Shown here in pieces: positions 44,221-55,300 of a stretch of 64,000 nt of DNA. A model generated the notes under the pieces. It was not told the DNA's origin. It was given only the letters and a program-made list of their open reading frames with translations, and did not search any database. The position numbers were made by a program, and so were the translations under genes. Origin of the DNA: Xestospongia muta (taxonomy: Eukaryota; Porifera; Demospongiae; Haplosclerida; Petrosiidae); assembly GCA_963693285.1 (NCBI GenBank), contig OY848931.1:315001-379000 (forward strand). The letters are read 5' to 3'. The stretch's first letter is position 1, and the number at the start of each line of letters is the position of its first letter.

Positions 44221-45342
44221 ATGCTTATTCCAAAAAAAAACCGTAAACTTATATATGAGCACCTTTTTAAAGAGGGAGTGATGGTGGCTAAGAAGGACTT
44301 CAATTTACCTAAGCATCCAGATATTGATGTGCCAAATTTACATGTCATTAAAGCTCTTCAGGTATGTATCTAATCAAGCATACTTTAATAAGCTCTGTTT
44401 TTAAATAGTCCTTGAAATCTCGTGGTTATGTAAAGGAACAGTTTTCTTGGAGGTGGTACTATTGGTATCTAACCAATGAGGGTAAGATGAGGCCTTTATT
44501 TTAAAAGTTTTTATACTTGTTTATAGGTATTCAATACCTGAGAGACTATCTCCATTTGCCTCAAGAGATTGTTCCAGCTACATTAAAAAGACCAGTAAGA
44601 ACAGAAACAGCTAAACCTAGACCAAGAGGTTAGCAAGTAATGGTTATTATTTATTATTATTGTATTGTCTCTTAGATATTGACAGACCAATGAGGGATGA
44701 GCGTGATGAGAGAGATGCTTATAGGAGGCCTCAAGAATGTATGTTTTAAAGAAGAATTTATGTATAATTATATTTTATATTTGCTGCAGTTGGTGATGAG
44801 AAAAAAACAGGTGCTGGGCCTGGAGCTAGTTTTGAACCAAGCTTCCAATTTGTAAGTTATTACTTTTTAATGGACCTACCCTTCCTATAAAAAGCACTCC
44901 TTGGTAGATGTTGCTCACCCATTTAAGCCTCTTGGTTTCTCATTCATTGTAGTTGTACATCCAATAAATGTATGTCTATTAATGGGTGAAGACTAAGGGG
45001 TGTGGTGTAGTGACATCATTGATCTATGGAGATGTCAACAGGAAGGAAATCAACTGTATACATAAGCAGAAGTGGGTGTGACCTCTGAGGACCGCTTTTT
45101 CAATGTCTGCTGAAGGGGTTTACAATTACTTCTGCTACAATAATTGTCTATGCTAACTAGCTCTACCTCCTGAACTGACAGTGAAGGAGGTAGAGGATTT
45201 TTTATAGTCTTGTGTCCTTTTTAAGTGAGAGAATCTGGCCATAAGACTATTGTCTTTAGCTGTCTGTCATATTATATGTATACTTTCTCTGTAGCGTCAA
45301 GGTTATGGGCGTGGTCAAGGACAAGGATTTATGTCGTCTTAA
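44221..45342 (+). CDS. RPS10: Small-subunit ribosomal protein eS10
   Basis: Six coding exons give [19 protein letters not shown] and [16 protein letters not shown], then [10 protein letters not shown] joined to [20 protein letters not shown] and [25 protein letters not shown], a charged arginine-rich stretch ([18 protein letters not shown]), and a C-terminus of [13 protein letters not shown]. This is the eS10 winged-helix fold with its basic tail, about 162 residues against 165 in human. It sits near the mRNA entry/beak region of the 40S subunit. A non-coding first exon and intron precede the start (about 44070-44220). The last intron (about 44853-45297) is about 445 bp, far longer than the others, and contains RNA-like hairpins. 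The gene is convergent with DNAI7, with stops 157 bp apart. Confidence 0.95.
44908..45066 (+). ncRNA. Probable H/ACA box snoRNA in the last eS10 intron
   Basis: A 5' hairpin is closed by an exact 9 bp stem (44915-44923 with 44981-44989). An H-box match, agacta (44990-44995, consensus AnAnnA), follows at once. A 3' hairpin includes an exact 7 bp inner stem (45011-45017 with 45031-45037) and a wobble-rich outer stem (near 45004-45010 with 45053-45059). It ends with ACA at 45060-45062, three bases before the putative 3' end. This is the hairpin-hinge-hairpin-tail plan of H/ACA guide RNAs, which direct pseudouridylation and commonly sit in ribosomal-protein introns in animals. The target RNA and guide pockets were not determined. 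Confidence 0.5.
45065..45207 (+). other. Two further strong hairpins in the same eS10 intron, possible second RNA
   Basis: A 9 bp perfect stem (45065-45073 with 45128-45136) is followed directly by acaata, which fits either an ACA tail or an H box. Next comes an 11 bp perfect stem (45161-45171 with 45185-45195) followed by an oligo-T stretch, with ctat/atag (45147-45150 / 45204-45207) possibly closing it. Hairpin, H box, hairpin would again be H/ACA-like, but I see no ACA at the expected 3' end, so a second snoRNA is only possible. Confidence 0.3.
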
Positions 45343-45499
45343 AGATTCAATAATATGTACCTGTTATATCAAATTAATAAATGTTTTGTTTAACAAGTTG
45401 CTACAAGTGGTCGGGTTGCCATTAATAATTGATGTACAGTATGTACATGTTGTGGGGAAGTTTTGTTAACCAGGTCCAATGTCACTGGAGAAGAAAGCG

Positions 45500-48400
45500 T
45501 TATAGTTGTATACAAGTCAGGGTGTGTCTGAAAAAAGGGCTTGTAATGTATGTAAGGTATAGTTGTCTGCTTACCAAGTGTCCATCTGCTATGGCATCTG
45601 AAAAGGACTCAGTGTCCTCTGATATTTTTAATTTGTAGCTATTGTTTGTACTAGTTATATAAACATTCCACTTTAACTGAAAGTAACAATAATAGATTGA
45701 TGACATATACAAGATGATTTACCTGTTCAGGATCAGGATCTTTTTGTAGTATCTTCCAGTGATCTTGAGAACATTCTGTAGCTCGAATGACCATACTATC
45801 TTGTCCACCTTCATTGTTCCATTGGCTCCATTGGAAGCCCCACCCACCAGTAGTCATAGCCATGTATTCATACATACTAGTTTCTAACCCTCTATTCTGT
45901 ATAATGATAATACATACAGTATTAAGGGAGATGTCTAACCTTGACAGTCAATGAGGTGTATCTGTCTGCATCTAACGCAGGGAAGAAGTGGTATCCAACA
46001 CTAGTCAAAGTCTATGATATATAATAATACATTACATAATTGTTACTGACAATTTATTACTTTGATCATCAAAGGAACTGACAGTGGTACATTGAGTAGT
46101 TCAGTTACAATTGGGTCATCTGATGGCTTTACTAAAATACACTCTGAATCCTATTAGAGGTTAACCAATGTATAGGCTGTACAATATTGTCACCTTTATC
46201 TCCAAGGACAAGTCAACTATGCCTCCAGTAATGTGAAAAAGGGTGTGGTTAATTCCAAGTGGGAGGAGTTCCCATGATTGATATGGAAGATTGATATACG
46301 TGTCCTAACTGAATTAAACCACACCCATTTAATGAAACAATTGACTTACTGTCATTATTGCTAATGGTGCAAACTGGTACATTTGAAATGATACATTTTT
46401 GTTCGCTAATAATAATGATAATAATAGTAATAACATGGAGCCACTCACAGAGGTCAAAGTTCACTTCTTTGAGATCCCCAGTTCTCCACATTACCTTTTC
46501 TTTGTCCCATTGTGCTAATTGCAATGCCTCTACTTCTGGGAACAGGTACTTCTCTGGTAAACTAAACAAAGGATAACACCATCTAGTATATTATAATAAA
46601 CTTACTTTAGTATTATAGAGACTGGTGATGGTGTACCTGAAGCATCAACTGGATGAGGAGCATCAACCACCCCTTGTGTCATTGCTATGATACTGTTAAT
46701 GAAGTATTTCTCATAACAGAATATTAACCTTGTTTTATTGTCCAATTGTTAGCAGTCTTAGGTTGTGGAGGTAATGTAAGTAGATCTAAAAGAATTGGAC
46801 CTCCTACTATAGAGCAACATCTCATGTTAACTTCATCTATATCTGAGTTATTGTCATCTTTCTGACTCTCTCCAATCTCATTAAGATTACTATCTTCTCC
46901 TTCTTTATTATTATTACTTGCAATTAAGTCATTAATATTAAAGGGACTTACCTTTTCTTAGTTCATGTTCTTCTTTGTCATTATCACTCGTTACTGCCTA
47001 TAGTACATACTGGTATCATAATAAGATTATACAAAATGAACCTCTTGTGGAATCTCCTCGGTAACATTTTGATCCATAACTAAACTCTAAAACAACAATT
47101 ATAATACATTAATCTCATAATTATTTCACATACTTTAGCTGAACCATTTCGACTTGCTGTTTTACTGTTGGCTACACTGGTTTTTTCTCCAGACAGTTGA
47201 CTATCTCCTTCACCTTTATCATCCAGTTTATTCACCATGTTTTCTTCTGTAGTATCTCCTTGACTGCTCCCTTGGATGTCAAGAACAGACTCACTTGGTT
47301 CATTGGAGTGTGATATGGGACAACTATATGTCCTACACAGAGGAGAGAGTGTATCATAACTGGGATACATAACTCTGACTGCTACATCAGCTAGAAGCAT
47401 TGATTTAGGAAGCTCTAAAGTAAACCCACGCGATTGAAAAGTGAAGTCTTTCAATCTACAAATAAAAGAGAAGCCTTGAATATAAAATGCAATTACGCTC
47501 TTTTTTAGTTAACCTTGGATTTTTAACAATGTTACACCACAGACAGTATGTTAGTTCAGGTATTGCACTCTCAAGTATCAAATTAAATGTCTCGGGATCA
47601 ATGTGATCACGTGGATTATCCATTGCGTGTTGAGTAGCTTGATCAACTTCACTTTGAATCAAATCATGTATCTAGATATATCAGATAACAAACACATAAT
47701 ATATAGTTGAGTTCATTCTAGTCCCATAATAATACTTAATTGTATTATTCTCTGTTATACAAATTATCACACATTCAAATGGGTATTATTTATTACTGTA
47801 ATAGCATGTTTGATACATGACACTAACTGTTTACAGGAAATACCCCAGTACACACACACTCACACACACACACACACATGGAATTGGAACTAAGGGTATA
47901 CACAATATGTGTCTAATTATCATCAGTGGAATGTCAACATTTACTACCTGATTGACATAAACAGTCATTGGTCTCACTTCCTCTTCTTGTTTCAAACTCT
48001 CTTCAAGATTATCTAATAACTGGATAGAAAAACAGTTAAGAGATCATGACATGAAGCCTTAAATGTGATGACATCATTATGACATCATGTGTATTGTCTT
48101 ACCTTGAGTAAATTCTCAATTCTACTTAATGACTCCTTCATTGATTTTGCATATGGCTTCTCCTTATATAAACTAAAATACGTATTAAGTGCCTGTTCAT
48201 CAGTCACAGCTGGCAAGGGACTACATGATATGTAATGTTGCCACTATGTATAATAGATAATAATGTACACACCTATATTAGCTTACTTCTTTGTCTTCTC
48301 TTTCTTTTTTCTTAAATTCTTGAACTTTTTCTGTGAGTCTCTCTTTGACTTGCACCAACTGACTAGTCTCAACTTCAAAGCGAGCCTTCTCTTCTGCTTT

Positions 48401-48666
48401 TAGTCTTTCCTCTTCTTCTCTTTGTAATCTGGCCTCTTCTTCTCTTTTACGCTGTTCTTCTTCGTCTCTCAATCGTTGTTCCTCTGCAAACCACAACTAA
48501 ATTAAATTACTGATGACATATTTCTCATACCTTCCTCCTGCGCTTTTCTTATAGCTTCTTCTTGTTTTTTGCGGTCTTTATCTGATTTGCCTGATGTTCT
48601 TTTAGGTGGCTATATTTTAAACAAGTAATACTAATTTCAATTGTAATAAACATAACTACTTACCAT
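45500..48666 (-). CDS. DNAI7: DNAI7/CASC1 family axonemal dynein-associated protein
   Basis: The first coding exon appears to hold only the ATG (48664-48666), followed by a gtaagt donor. Next come a lysine-rich exon (PPKRTSGKSDKDRKKQEEA) and a long charged helix (EEQRLRDEEEQRKREEEARL). Then come WQHYISCSPLPAVTDEQAL with NTYFSLYKEKPYAK, ELTYCLWCNIVKNPR, FTFQSRGFTLELPKSMLLAD then VAVRVMY, an acidic low-complexity stretch, GGPILLDLLTLPPQPKTANN, VMWRTGDLKEVNFDL, SFQMYQFAPLAIMT, and near the end GGWGFQWSQWN and KISEDTESFSDAIADGHLVS. The block order is that of CASC1/DNAI7: charged helix, then W-x-HY, then W-x-N-x-KNPR, then the C-terminal GW-x-KWN/F region. The protein is tied to inner-arm axonemal dynein assembly in motile cilia, so it would act in ciliated or flagellated cells. 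Some central exon joints remain approximate. Confidence 0.85.
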
Positions 48667-48748
48667 TTCTATAATCACCTGTTAGCCTGAAAGGTCGTTA
48701 CCATGGTAATTAGCCACACCCTGTTAATTACTTTTATTCTAGTCTAAA

Positions 48749-50806
48749 ATGCAGAGAATTTTGAATGTAAAACATCTTTCTCTTACCAAAAATGAACTTA
48801 TGAAGAGCCCAGTATTCGACAAATTGCAACTTTTATTTAGAACCAGATCTTCAAATGCAAGTGCTACCTCAACAGGCTTGTTCAGCAATCCTTATCTGAC
48901 CACACCCCTAGGCTTTGACACACTTACTGCTGACACAATTACAGATGCTCAAGTATTGGTCCACCAACTTACTACCTCCACAGATCCTAAATTGATCTTA
49001 CAAAAATTTGATGAGCTATCTGATTTACTCTGTCGTACAGCAGACCTTGCAGAATGCATACGACTACTTCACCCAGACAAGAAATACATTGAATATGCAC
49101 AGAAATGTTGTACTAACATTGGGAACTATGTAGAGGAACTAAACACTACAACTGATTTATATGATGCTTTAAAATATGCTATAGATAATGGAAGATTAGA
49201 TGAGGCGTCTGCTAGACATGGAGCCTCATTGATGCATGATTTTGAAATAAGTGGTATCCACTTGAGTCAAAATGACCGCAGAAAAGTTGTTGAATTAAAC
49301 CAGTTAATTCTTTCATTGAGTCACACATTCATGAATCAATGTTCAGAGCCTGTAGTCATTGAGATGAACAAAGCACCCGATATTATACGAACTAATGCCG
49401 GGATATTTCCTACCCACAAAGATTTGTTGTACATAACTCATGTTCCCTATAGCAACAATGACCAAACACTTCGAGAACATTGCTATCGTCTTTACTATTC
49501 TGTTAATCATTACAACAATTCTATTCTTGAGGCTTTATTAGATGCTCGATTCCAATTGGCTCAGTTTGTAGGTTATGATACATTTGCCCACCGAACATTA
49601 AAGGACAGTATGGCAGGAAGTCCTGAGGTAGTAATGGAATTTCTTAATGCCCTTAATAAACGCATTCTACCATTAGCTAAAGAAGAAGCAGATGAGATGC
49701 TTGCAATAAAAAGGTTACATAGCACAGGAGATTCACTGTTAGGTCCTTGGGATATCACCTGGGTATGTAATAAGACTAGAGAAAAACATTTTGATAAATT
49801 TTCAGGACTAGAGGAATATTTCTCCTTAAATACTTGTATGGATGGAATAAATCAGCTCCTTCAGTCTCTCTTTGACCTTAAACTTGAACTAGTGTCAACT
49901 CAACCGGGAGAAATATGGCATAAGACAATAAGTAAGTACTCTTTTTCTCAGCAGAACAACACATTGGGTCATTTATATTGTGACTGGTATGCTCGCCATA
50001 CTAAAAAAGCCACTGACTGTCAGTTCACCATCCAAGGAGGTCGCTTACTGAACAATGGGTCATACCAGATGCCTATTAGTACATTGTCACTCTCTCTATC
50101 TCCTGGACAACCAGTACTTCTGTCTCAACATGCTGTTGAAAACTTGTTTCACGAGATGGGCCATGCCATCCATTCTATTCTGGGTCGATCTCCTTACCAG
50201 AATATATCTGGAACACGATGTTCCACAGACTTTGCTGAAGTTCCTTCAAACCTAATGGAGCTGTTTCTACAGGATCACAGAGTGTTAACATCTTTTGCTA
50301 AACATTATAAAACTCACCTATCCCTTCCTCGTGAAGCAGTAGCATTCTTCCAACTTTCCTCCAACCTTTATCCAGCACTTACAGCTCAACAGCAAATTCT
50401 GTACTCTGTAATGGACCAACACTTTCACAGCAGGCACCCTCTAGGTCAGTCCACTACAGATCTCTTTGCTGATCTCCACAACCACTATTCCGTTATTGAC
50501 CACACCCCCAATACAGCTTGGTTTTTACGTTTTACACATTTATATACATATGCTGGTAAGTATTACTCTTATCTATGGTCTAGGGCTGTTGCCAATCTTA
50601 TTTGGAGAAAATGTTTCCGAGATGATCCTTTTTCTCGTACAAAAGGAGATTATTATCATAACAAAATGCTAGCCTATGGTGGAGGTGCACATCCCTTGAC
50701 ACTAGTGAGAAACATGTTAGGGTATGAACCTACTGTAATGGAACTAGTTGATGCTTTCTACCAAGAGATAGTTGACCTCAAGAGTAACTACGTTAGTATA
50801 AATTAA
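48749..50806 (+). CDS. MIPEP: Mitochondrial intermediate peptidase, M3 metallopeptidase, single exon
   Basis: One uninterrupted 685-residue frame is read. The N-terminus (MQRILNVKHLSLTKNELMK, basic and Ser/Leu-rich, RTRSSNAS) is a plausible mitochondrial targeting sequence. GLFSNPYLTTPLGFDTLTAD corresponds to the family's conserved entry motif. The zinc site is HEMGH at about residues 468-472 with the third ligand in FAEVPSNLMELF about 25 residues on, as in thimet-type M3 peptidases. The C-terminal RDDPFSRTKGDYYHNKMLAY and GGGAHPLTLV blocks are also typical. The enzyme removes an octapeptide from proteins imported into the matrix after the main processing peptidase has acted. Unlike every other clear protein-coding gene here it has no introns, yet all key residues are present. 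The start is 82 bp from the divergent DNAI7 start. Confidence 0.95.
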   Translation: MQRILNVKHLSLTKNELMKSPVFDKLQLLFRTRSSNASATSTGLFSNPYLTTPLGFDTLTADTITDAQVLVHQLTTSTDPKLILQKFDELSDLLCRTADLAECIRLLHPDKKYIEYAQKCCTNIGNYVEELNTTTDLYDALKYAIDNGRLDEASARHGASLMHDFEISGIHLSQNDRRKVVELNQLILSLSHTFMNQCSEPVVIEMNKAPDIIRTNAGIFPTHKDLLYITHVPYSNNDQTLREHCYRLYYSVNHYNNSILEALLDARFQLAQFVGYDTFAHRTLKDSMAGSPEVVMEFLNALNKRILPLAKEEADEMLAIKRLHSTGDSLLGPWDITWVCNKTREKHFDKFSGLEEYFSLNTCMDGINQLLQSLFDLKLELVSTQPGEIWHKTISKYSFSQQNNTLGHLYCDWYARHTKKATDCQFTIQGGRLLNNGSYQMPISTLSLSLSPGQPVLLSQHAVENLFHEMGHAIHSILGRSPYQNISGTRCSTDFAEVPSNLMELFLQDHRVLTSFAKHYKTHLSLPREAVAFFQLSSNLYPALTAQQQILYSVMDQHFHSRHPLGQSTTDLFADLHNHYSVIDHTPNTAWFLRFTHLYTYAGKYYSYLWSRAVANLIWRKCFRDDPFSRTKGDYYHNKMLAYGGGAHPLTLVRNMLGYEPTVMELVDAFYQEIVDLKSNYVSIN

Positions 50807-51077
50807 TTATAATGTACCAAGTTATTTGAAGAATGCAATGATAAAAATTAAACCACAAAAACACAAGATACCATAACTAAATTATATAGTGTGTGGGTGC
50901 TCAATGAGGGAGAACACACCTTTAATTCACAACACAAATTGTACAATGGATCCAATTGAGTTATATATACTAGAGTACATTATATGAAGAGTATGTTTTC
51001 ATGTGAACAGTTTACCTGATGTTAATAGCGTGTGTAGTAACAAGAGAGTTATACAAAATGATGCTATATAGTAAATG

Positions 51078-51593
51078 TCATTGGTAGGTGTCCACTGATG
51101 GTGTTGGACCAGACGAGACGGGTATGCTACCTTTTTCCTCGTTTGTACGTCCCAATTCGTTTTCTTTGTTTGTCAATTTTGATATAGGGCGAGTGGTTGT
51201 ACCTGCTAATGTGCTAGCTGATGTAGGTCTATGAAGAATGAATACACCATGTGTTATTGGGTCATGTGATAGGGCAACATTGGTGGTTGGTATTTAGAAT
51301 GAAATGTGCGATATGTACACAAACAAACCTAGTTTGACGTCTGGGATATCGGTGAAGATTAATTAACTTCTGAGTACAGGGAGAAGTCATTGCATCTGTA
51401 GGGCTCATAAAAACATGCCTATGAAAAAGAAAATAGTCATGTTTGAGATATTATTCTTGACAACTGACCTCTGCTGATCCACGAGAGCCTTTTTATCTGT
51501 TTTGGGAGTCGGTTCATCTAGACCTAAACTTGGAACTTCGTCTATGTTTTTACTCACTGTTTTTTCTGACTCTGGAGTCGTTTGGTTTGCCAT
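51078..51593 (-). CDS. Small protein with SPTD-SP motif, unidentified
   Basis: Three exons (about 51472-51593, 51327-51416, 51078-51228) join in frame to a protein of about 122 residues. It starts MANQTTPESEKTVSKNIDE and contains KKALVDQQR followed by HVFMSPTDAMTSPCTQKL. It ends in a polar, charged stretch (PISKLTNKENELGRTNEEKG, SVDTYQ). No membrane segment or fold is evident and it looks intrinsically disordered. The SPTD-x-x-x-SP stretch has the look of a conserved proline-directed phosphorylation site, but I cannot name the family. Its start is only 47 bp from the divergent gene at 51641. Confidence 0.6.
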
Positions 51594-51640
51594 TAGATAG
51601 CTGGGAAAGTTTCTATGTTGATGGGCTCCAATTTTTGAAA

Positions 51641-52004
51641 ATGTGGACATGTGGTGAAGCATTATCTGATTGGTCAACGTTTTGGCCAATCAAAACATTG
51701 TATTCACGTGTTTTCCCAGCGATTCCTGGAACAGATTTAATGATATTCATAGCCTTCGAAGAAGTGCAGCGTTCTCAGGAAAATGACCATGTGGGTGTAT
51801 GTTCTAAGAACGAACTGGGTTTACTAAGAAAAATATGGCTACTAGATAATATAAGCAGCCTGCCAGCCAGTAAAATTTAATGTTCAGTTTCTTTTTGAAG
51901 GTCAGAGGAGACATATAGGCTATCGTTTTGTAGAACCTGTGCTGAAGGCATGCTGTTGGTTGATAATGCAGCAAGTACTCACATATCGACTGCAGGGTTT
52001 TTAA
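51641..52004 (+). CDS. Small two-exon protein, unidentified
   Basis: Exons 51641-51869 and 51901-52004 join in phase across a 31 bp intron (donor gtaaaa, acceptor tttgaag) to give 110 residues. Readable blocks are MWTCGEALSDWSTFWPIKTL, FPAIPGTDLMIFIAFEEV, LLRKIWLLDNISSLPAS and RRHIGYRFVEPVLKACCWLI followed by MQQVLTYRLQGF. The composition (many Trp, Leu and Phe, one moderately hydrophobic C-terminal helix) suggests a compact or membrane-associated protein. No family is recognised. The start is the in-frame ATG after the promoter; the frame is open further upstream but without a good start. The intron is the shortest in the window and lies near the lower limit for splicing, so it deserves transcript support. 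Confidence 0.5.
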
Positions 52005-52353
52005 AGCAGGAAGTGCTGAAGGTAAGATGTTTCATATATAAATTTATTAATCAGTGTAAGATAATATGACATTAACTGAGAGGGTACAACATTACATATA
52101 TAACTAAAATAAAGGTACTGAGATTGGTAATTTATCATTGTTGTAATGAGGGTAAAATGAAAGAAAACATGTATGAACTTGTACCAGTTTTTATTTCAGC
52201 ATCTGTAAATAACAAGAAATAACAGAAATGAAAAATATAATCGGTTTTAATTTTGTATAAAAAGAAAGAGAAAAGTATCGAAAAGAAATAGGAAAAAAAG
52301 ATACACAGACAAGTTGTTACAAAGTGATATGACAAAATAGTTAAGTCTTTGCC

Positions 52354-55300
52354 TTAGTCTTCACTCAAAGTAGGATTATCAGCTGTAGGTCTATCAGTAA
52401 ACTGCTTACATAGTCTTGTGCTAAATTTGTATGTTAGTCTTCCCCCTACTTGTTCCAAAATGTCCCTCTTGTAGTAATAGCGTAAGGCACGAGCAACTTT
52501 ATCGTATGTCATAGAAGGTCTGTTGCGATGGCGACCCCATAAGGCAGCAAAAGCAGGAGGATCATGGAAACGAAATAGACCTTCTTTTTGATTCTCCCAG
52601 CTCACCATATAAGAATATTTTGGTTTCTTAAGAACCTTTAAAAGAAATTCCCAGAGTTGAGCTGATGCAGGGATATCTTTGATTTCACTGGGATCGACTG
52701 AAGCAGGTACTTTGTGCTTCCTTTGACGTTTGTTATCTATACAAGTAAGAAATATTAATAGTAATTAATATACTAAGTAAAAGCATTGTTATACTTCTTG
52801 TGCATGAGGTTATTCTTACTTCTTGGAGGTGGTGGTGGTGGCCTTGAAAAGTCTTCACTAAATCTAGCACCAGGAAAGACACAAGATGGAGAACCAGTAG
52901 GGTCCATAAAGTGAGGAGGAGGTAAGTCGCTACAGTCAGGGTAGAAGTGGATGGGATTGCTACTTGTTGACAAAGGAACACCTGTAGCTTGATCATGAGT
53001 GATTATCGGTATGGGTCCATTAGGGTCCATGCTTCCATCGTTAAGTGGATCACGTACAAACATAGGTATTTCATTAAAGCTGAGACTGCTAGTAGGTGGA
53101 TAAGGCATAATAGATGAGAACAAGGGTGGTGGTTGTGGACGTGGCGACAGGTTACATGTAGAGTAGATACTGTTAGCAATGTATTCGTGTGTGGACGTAC
53201 ACGTCAGAGGGATACTTAGGGTACTAGATGGCGTTAGGGTATCAGCTAATGCTAAGGTATCGTAGTCAGCAGTTTGTGGACTATGGGAGGCAGGACTATA
53301 GACTAAGGATAAAAAGAGAAACCAATAAGTCATGATCTTTGATATTGAATATTTTATTAATTGTTTGTGTTGAAGTCTCTCACAGAACACTAAATATAAT
53401 GCACCTTTACTTTTAATTACAGTTTGTCTGCACAGATGCTTACTTCCAGAGTCAGGGGACCTCTCTCCAGTATGATATTGTTGACCAATCATATCACATC
53501 CTGGAACTGAAGAGAAGAAAATAATCATAACATGTCTCATTGAGATATTGCCACTACTAATATATATGAAGTTGTCAGTCCTAATGCTATGGTGTTAAGA
53601 AGTACTACATTGGATGTTATGTTGTGATTCAATTTATATCTATGAGATGCTCTCAGTTAGAGGGTCAATTCTTGTTGCTATTGTGCATGGATGGGAAGCT
53701 GCAGTTTTATCATTACAATGGATCATGTGTGAATGATTCAGTGGAACAGTTGGATTAGCTGATCATAAAATACTTTCTATATTCCAAACTGAAATGATTG
53801 GAGCTAAGTAATTGAATTGTTTAATGGTGGTGTCTATTTGATTTCTTGGAATCAAGTAAGTAATGCTTTATATATCAAATCATAATAACTATAAAATAGA
53901 AATATGATATAGTAGACACACACACACACCTGTAGTAAAGTCAGGATATATCAAACCAGAACAACCTGTGATAAATGAAAAAGAGTAAGCATAAACAGCA
54001 TTCCACAAACCATATATGGTATGCATATAAAATATTGTACATAGTAATGATGTCATAATACTTGGAAAAGCTATGACAGCTATGAATCACATCAAGTGTT
54101 TCTGAGAAGGGATATGAAAGTCATTAGAAGCCTAACAATGGTGCATGTGGTTATTCTCAGAATCAACTTTTGAATATCAACAAGTATATCTGTTGAATAT
54201 TCATAGTATGGTAGTATAAGCTATATGATTCAATCAAGTTTGCTTAAGGAATGTCCCCAGCCATCCCACACACAAATACGTAAACTTTTCTGAGAATCGC
54301 TTGTCTTAGGCATGTTTGTAGGATCACCATTTCCCCTTTGAGTTGATTTATTCATTTTAATAAGCATTCTATCTTTCACTTTCTTTAAAATTAGTATAGT
54401 TAGATGACCACAATTACGTTGACCAAGCTTTCAAGATGAAGCATTGTATTAAATATAAATTTTGCGTGCCAAATTGTCGCTATGAAAAAAAAATTACAAA
54501 TCTGCCTATTTCAATAAAATGGTTTTAATGATTGTATATTATTATCAATATCAATATATATACTAATTGATAGAAATTTTGGGGCATGGTATTTTAAATG
54601 TTATTGTGTATATTAGCCTTAAAATGTTTCAATTAGTTAAAGAAACCTGTACTTGTTGCATAAGAGAACAGGTTTCTTTTGAGTTGCTCACATACCTTCG
54701 CTGGCTTCTGAGTAATGGTGAGGACTGTGATGAGGAGGGGTAGACATAGGATCAACTCCTAGACTCTCATCCTATAATAGAATTAACCATTAAATAACAA
54801 ATCAATTGACTGGTTGGCTAAAATCCAAATAATAAGTTTTTATTGGCTCAACAAAAGACGCTATGTTATCAACATTTTTGCTAAATTGTGCAAGGCAATA
54901 TGTACTTTGTAAAATTAACAAGCCTTGTCTTATGTAAAGAACTTCTCTCATTTTATGGTGCATTTGATAAAAGCTTTAATATCCCATTCCTCAAGCTGAA
55001 ATCAGCCAAGTGTGTGTATGAGGCACTAGGCAGCTGCATTCCATAGTAATTATGTTATTACAGTGAGTTCATAGTATATCATACCTGGTATGCTGAGCCA
55101 GGTGAAAGATGAGGTAGAGAAACACCACCTATATCAAAGTGAGATACTCTATCTGACGTTGACATCCATAGACCAAGAGGGTTTGGATCGGGTGACAGAG
55201 CTGGCAAATTATGCTCGGCAAGTACGGCCATGTATGACTGTACAAAAAGAAAGAATTTATCATAATAAAATATATTATATTATAAACAATTATTGACAGT

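Noticed and set aside
45651..45875. Stand-alone Gly/Trp-rich small protein
   Set aside because: It is the penultimate coding exon of DNAI7, matching the family's C-terminal GW-x-x-W-N region, not a separate gene.
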